Positions 32,356 to 35,583 of a DNA stretch of 35,583 nt are shown here, piece by piece (positions within the stretch are counted from its first letter, which is position 1; each line of letters opens with the position of its first letter). The translations under genes were made by a program, and so were the position numbers. The notes beneath the pieces are model-generated. The model did not search any database and had not been told where the DNA came from. It worked only from the letters and a program-made list of their open reading frames with translations. Source of the DNA: Leptolinea sp. UBA5203 (GTDB lineage Bacteria; Chloroflexota; Anaerolineae; Anaerolineales; Anaerolineaceae); assembly GCA_002412765.1 (NCBI GenBank), contig DHVR01000070.1:1-35583 (forward strand), written 5' to 3'.

Positions 32356-33328
32356 TTTTCCTCATCATAGCGTTTTTAAGCAGTGTATTGAGCATGCCTT
32401 CATAATCCAATCCGTAGCGGATGCAGGTATTCACATACCCGCTATCTTTTTCGCCAATGCTGGGATTCTGATTCACTTCCAAAATATAAGCCACATGATC
32501 CCGGTAGCGCATATCAATTCTGGCATACGAATCCAGACCCAGGATGTTAAAACAGCGCATGGCGGCTGCACTAATGGCGGCCTGCTCAGTGGCAGTCAAT
32601 TGAGCCGGACACACCGGCGTGGTCTTTTTGAATTGTTCCGATTCGTCATGCCATTTTGAACTGTAATCCAGGAATCGACGGTTAAACGGCAAATCCTTAA
32701 AGACAATTTCAGAGATGGGCAAAGTCAGATTCTTTTCTCCTGGCAGAATGGCCACGGTAAATTCTCTGCCATCAATATACTCTTCCACCAAGGCAGGTTG
32801 AAGTAATTTTGTATTGATTTGATTGACTTTGGACTGCAATTCTTCCACGCAGGTCACCAGGGAGTGCTCGTCAATACCAATGCTGTTCTCAGTCGCCAGT
32901 CCCTTCACGAAGAGAGGATACTTCAAATCAGCGCGAAGTTGATCCTGATCACTATAAAAGATTTGATAGGGAGGAGTGGCAATCCCGTTATAAGAAAGAA
33001 TGGATTTAACCCGCTCTTTGCTGATCCCCAGGGAAATCAACCAGGAACTGGTTCGGGTATGCGGAATGCCCAGGTATTCCAGTAAACCGGCAGCATAGGC
33101 TTCACCGCGCGAATCGCCATGGATTCGTTCACAGGTATCAAAAGCCACATCGATTTTGCTTCGACAGAGCTTCTCAATGGATTCGGGGTTGTCCATATCA
33201 AAATACTGCACCGAATGTCCAAACAAGGAAAGGTGCTTGCCAATGCCAAGCCCTGTATCCCGCATTTCCTTTTCTTCAGGGAGCATTTCTTTGTCAGCAA
33301 AAGAGTTGTAAATCAGTCCAATATTCAT
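32261..33328 (-). CDS. ATP-grasp ligase of the D-Ala-D-Ala ligase family
   Basis: A 355-residue ATP-dependent carboxylate-amine ligase. The N-terminal domain (about 1-110) has DVAFDTCERIHGDSRGEAYAAG and GIPHTRTSSWLISLGISKER. The ATP-grasp domain has the nucleotide Lys142 (PLFVKG), EEYIDGREFTVAIL (182-195) and the metal site ILEVNQNPSIG (282-292) with Glu284 and Asn286. The substrates cannot be assigned; a cell-wall D-Ala-D-Ala ligase would usually be more canonical. The last 30 residues (after MMRKNE) read through the start of the next gene and look non-domain, which may reflect loss of an earlier stop codon. First gene of a three-gene operon. Confidence 0.8.
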   Translation of the reverse strand: MNIGLIYNSFADKEMLPEEKEMRDTGLGIGKHLSLFGHSVQYFDMDNPESIEKLCRSKIDVAFDTCERIHGDSRGEAYAAGLLEYLGIPHTRTSSWLISLGISKERVKSILSYNGIATPPYQIFYSDQDQLRADLKYPLFVKGLATENSIGIDEHSLVTCVEELQSKVNQINTKLLQPALVEEYIDGREFTVAILPGEKNLTLPISEIVFKDLPFNRRFLDYSSKWHDESEQFKKTTPVCPAQLTATEQAAISAAAMRCFNILGLDSYARIDMRYRDHVAYILEVNQNPSIGEKDSGYVNTCIRYGLDYEGMLNTLLKNAMMRKNENRSIGTDRTKQFSFNQNQKNPVAVKSAGV

Positions 33329-33796
33329 AGATAAGTTTCCATTGATCCTAGTTTTAAATCCACACGCAAAAAAACTACCTTGAGCTCATCAGGTGCATCT
33401 GCTTATTGATCTGTCTGAAAATTCTGCTTAGATATGACTGCAGAGAAATCCAACCAGATGTGCAAATTGACACCCTGTTGTTTCAGGTATAGCGATTTTC
33501 CATTTCGTTTTGCAGAATTTGGGACGTGCGAAAATGACGACAATGATCAGGTCGTCTTAGCATGGTTTTATCGAGTTGAATTAAAAACCATCGGGAAAGG
33601 CGCTTATGGTCAGGTACATCATCAGATAAGGAAGAAGTTTCGCCGTCCATACCTTGAATTACCATATTGTACATACCATACTTGATTGCATTTTTATTAC
33701 CTGAAGTCTATTATACTCCTTATTTTATAAGAAAAACCTATACAAACTCTATATATTTTGATATACAAAAGCATGATGAATGACTCATTTAAATAA

Positions 33797-33824
33797 AAAT
33801 GCTGCCAGTTTCCCGGCAGCATTT
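33797..33824 (-). terminator. terminator of lpdA
   Basis: AAATGCTGCC (33797-33806) and GGCAGCATTT (33815-33824) form a perfect 10-bp stem with an 8-base loop; on the minus strand the second arm runs into TTTTTATTT. The interval 33329-33796 shows no supported gene: short open frames on both strands lack ribosome-binding sites. Confidence 0.85.
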
Positions 33825-33843
33825 GATATAAATTGGATATGAA

Positions 33844-35244
33844 TCAGGAATGGATCGGACTGCCATTCACCCCATGGGCTGCTTCCATGACAACTTCACT
33901 GAGCGAAGGATGGGTATGAATATTATATGCGATCTCATCGGCCGTTAATTCCATTTGCTGCGCCAGGGTTAATTCAGGCAGTAATTCCGAGACATCCGGA
34001 CCTACCATGCTGGCGCCCAAAATCTCGCCGTATTTTGCATCCGCATAGATTTTAACAAATCCGTTGGCCTCACCCAAACCCAGCGCTTTTCCATTGGCCT
34101 GGAAACTAAAATTACCAACTTTTACTTCATAACCGGCTGCCGCTGCCTCTTCCTCGGTGTAACCAAAAGAGGCTACTTGGGGATGGCTGAACACGGCTCG
34201 TGGAATCATTTTGTAATTAATGGGGTGCGTGTCAAGTCCGGCAATCTTCTCTGCACAGGTCATACCCTGGGTGGAGGCAGTATGCGCCAGTAGTAATTTA
34301 CCGGTTACATCGCCAATCGCCCACACACCGGGGATGTTGGTGGACATGAAGTCATCAATTTCCACAAACCCGCGTTTATCCAGTTTTACGCCAATCTCTT
34401 CCAGTCCGAGCCCCTTGCTATTAGGGCGGAAACCAATGGCCATCAGAGCCTGTTCCGCTTCCAGTTCGCTGGTTTTTCCATCGGCATCTTCTACAGTAAC
34501 CTTTACACCAGTCTGTGTCGCTACGATGCCTTTCACTTTGGTACTGGTCAGCATTTTTATTTTGCGTTTCTTGTAAGCCCGCGCCAATTCAGTACTGGCA
34601 TCTTTGGATTCCAAAGGCAGGATGCGGTCCATCATCTCAACAATGGTGATTTCCGTGCCATAACTGCTCCAGATGGTGGAGAACTCGATGCCAATCGCGC
34701 CGGCGCCGATGATCACCACACTCTTGGGTAATTTTTCCTGTAAAATGGCTTCCTGATAGCTTAAGATTTTCTCACCATCCACAGTAATGCCGGGGATGGA
34801 AACCGAGCTGGCGCCTGTGGCCACAATAATATCCTTGGCCTTAAGCTCTTCTTTGCTGCCGTCTTCCAGAGTCACTTCCAGTTGATGAGCACTCTTAAAC
34901 ATGGCTGTGCCCATGAAGACTTCGATTTTATTTTTCTTCATCAAAAAGCCAACCCCGCCGGTCAGCCGTTTGGATACGGCTCGGCTGCGCTTGACCGCCT
35001 CGCCAAAGTCCAATTGCAGTTCCTTGAATTTGATGCCGAATTCTTCAGCCCGCTCCCGCAGGGTATGAGCCAATTCCGCATTTTTCAATAAGGACTTTGA
35101 AGGGATACAACCTACGTTTAAACACACACCGCCCAACCACTGTTTTTCAATAATGGCTACTTTTAAACCCAACTGAGCCGCCCGGATGGCACTTACGTAT
35201 CCGCCGGGTCCGGCACCAATAACAATCAGATCATATTCTTTCAT
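33844..35244 (-). CDS. lpdA: dihydrolipoamide dehydrogenase
   Basis: An FAD enzyme, the E3 part of 2-oxoacid dehydrogenase or glycine-cleavage complexes, which reoxidises dihydrolipoamide with NAD+. The 466 residues show the FAD loop IGAGPGGYVSAIRAAQLG (9-26), the redox disulfide GGVCLNVGCIPSKSLL (Cys41, Cys46), the NAD loop VIIGAGAIGIEFSTIWSSYG (about 175-195), and the C-terminal catalytic HTHPSLSE. Start is the ATG at 35244 behind AAGGGAG; an upstream ATG at 35295 is less likely. It ends at a clear terminator. No E1 or E2 gene is present, so it stands alone here. Confidence 0.95.
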   Translation of the reverse strand: MKEYDLIVIGAGPGGYVSAIRAAQLGLKVAIIEKQWLGGVCLNVGCIPSKSLLKNAELAHTLRERAEEFGIKFKELQLDFGEAVKRSRAVSKRLTGGVGFLMKKNKIEVFMGTAMFKSAHQLEVTLEDGSKEELKAKDIIVATGASSVSIPGITVDGEKILSYQEAILQEKLPKSVVIIGAGAIGIEFSTIWSSYGTEITIVEMMDRILPLESKDASTELARAYKKRKIKMLTSTKVKGIVATQTGVKVTVEDADGKTSELEAEQALMAIGFRPNSKGLGLEEIGVKLDKRGFVEIDDFMSTNIPGVWAIGDVTGKLLLAHTASTQGMTCAEKIAGLDTHPINYKMIPRAVFSHPQVASFGYTEEEAAAAGYEVKVGNFSFQANGKALGLGEANGFVKIYADAKYGEILGASMVGPDVSELLPELTLAQQMELTADEIAYNIHTHPSLSEVVMEAAHGVNGSPIHS

Positions 35245-35299
35245 GCGTATTTTCTCCCTTACAACTTCAAATCTCTCCAGGTGTGTACCTGGCATGTCT

Positions 35300-35329
35300 T
35301 CTATAAAATTAATTTTACCGCCAATTCAA
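35300..35329 (-). promoter_or_regulatory. possible promoter of lpdA
   Basis: On the minus strand TTGAAT (35329-35324), 18 bp, TATAGA (35305-35300), with a start about 50 nt before the ATG at 35244. The region 35330-35583 shows no clear gene. Confidence 0.35.
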
Positions 35330-35583
35330 CAGCTTATCAATCACATTTGTATAGTTTGTTCTCACAATAGTTCCCAATATGCAAAATAGCATCCCTGCAA
35401 TAATAATAGTTTAACATATTGAGTTATCTTATACAATTTATCTAATTAGTATTAATATAATTCAAACACTCAGCCAGGCAGCCGGCGGTATAAAAATCAG
35501 AAGATTTGAAATCCGCCGCCCCTATCGTGAGGTTATTTCCTTATTAACTAAAAACAACCCGGGAAATTGAACTGCACCCCAAA

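Noticed and set aside
33483..33674. Minus-strand open frame of 63 codons in the same gap.
   Set aside because: No ribosome-binding site and no family resemblance.
33434..33685. Open frame containing IGKGAYGQV, which looks like a protein-kinase glycine loop.
   Set aside because: No other kinase motif, no start signal, and an equally good open frame lies on the other strand; chance match.
35415..35553. Open plus-strand frame near the window end reading IRRPYREVISLLTKNNPG before a stop.
   Set aside because: No start codon in frame and no recognisable domain.

Overview
The window looks like chromosomal DNA of a Chloroflexota bacterium, most likely class Anaerolineae. That placement is an inference from memory of gene families, not a search. 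It rests on the enlarged SecA without a zinc tail, the PspC / LiaF-like membrane cluster, the acyl-ACP thioesterase, the DUF58-transglutaminase pair, a small conserved protein at 18055-18294 of a type I associate with this phylum, and several families of short palindromic repeats between genes. Base composition is mid-range, nearly all genes are intact, and no phage, transposase, CRISPR array, rRNA or tRNA was seen. It reads as core or housekeeping territory with regulatory and repeat structure between genes.

Layout. 252-2219 (minus): cysK-cysE behind a promoter, a ten-codon leader reading frame rich in Cys and Met, and a nested terminator, together forming a probable cysteine-sensing attenuator. 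2289-5934 (plus): five membrane proteins (LiaI/LiaF-like, PspC, two with C-terminal beta domains) behind an extracytoplasmic-function (ECF) type promoter, closed by a strong terminator. 5937-6733 (plus): a SIMPL/DUF541 lipoprotein gene with a second ECF-like promoter. 6803-7702 (minus): a DUF4405 membrane protein with an internal twin-arginine motif and a Cys/Asn-rich tail. 7833-9943: tandem repeats, an Old Yellow Enzyme homologue and an acyl-ACP thioesterase. 10485-14065 (minus): DUF58 and TgpA-like transglutaminase. 14461-17619 (minus): frr-uppS-cdsA-glpX. 18055-18294 (plus): a small conserved protein behind a perfect sigma-70 promoter. 18328-21951 (minus): an M16B peptidase pair, acpS and a metallophosphoesterase. 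22119-25182 (minus): an S1-domain protein, an M19 dipeptidase and a small membrane protein. 25489-29523 (minus): a 1344-residue SecA. 29774-30704 (plus): a MerR-family regulator with its own 19-bp-spacer promoter. 31050-33328 (minus): two overlapping ATP-grasp genes and a GNAT acetyltransferase. 33844-35244 (minus): dihydrolipoamide dehydrogenase.

How the genes work together. cysE and cysK make cysteine from serine and sulfide. The 2339-5884 cluster and the neighbouring lipoprotein look like one envelope-stress response. frr, uppS, cdsA, acpS and secA serve translation, lipid-carrier, phospholipid and fatty-acid synthesis and secretion. The most interesting candidates for something not previously described are the cysKE leader, the ECF-type promoters on the LiaF/PspC locus, the ATP-grasp/ATP-grasp-like/GNAT operon with a 95-nt gene overlap, and the expanded SecA.
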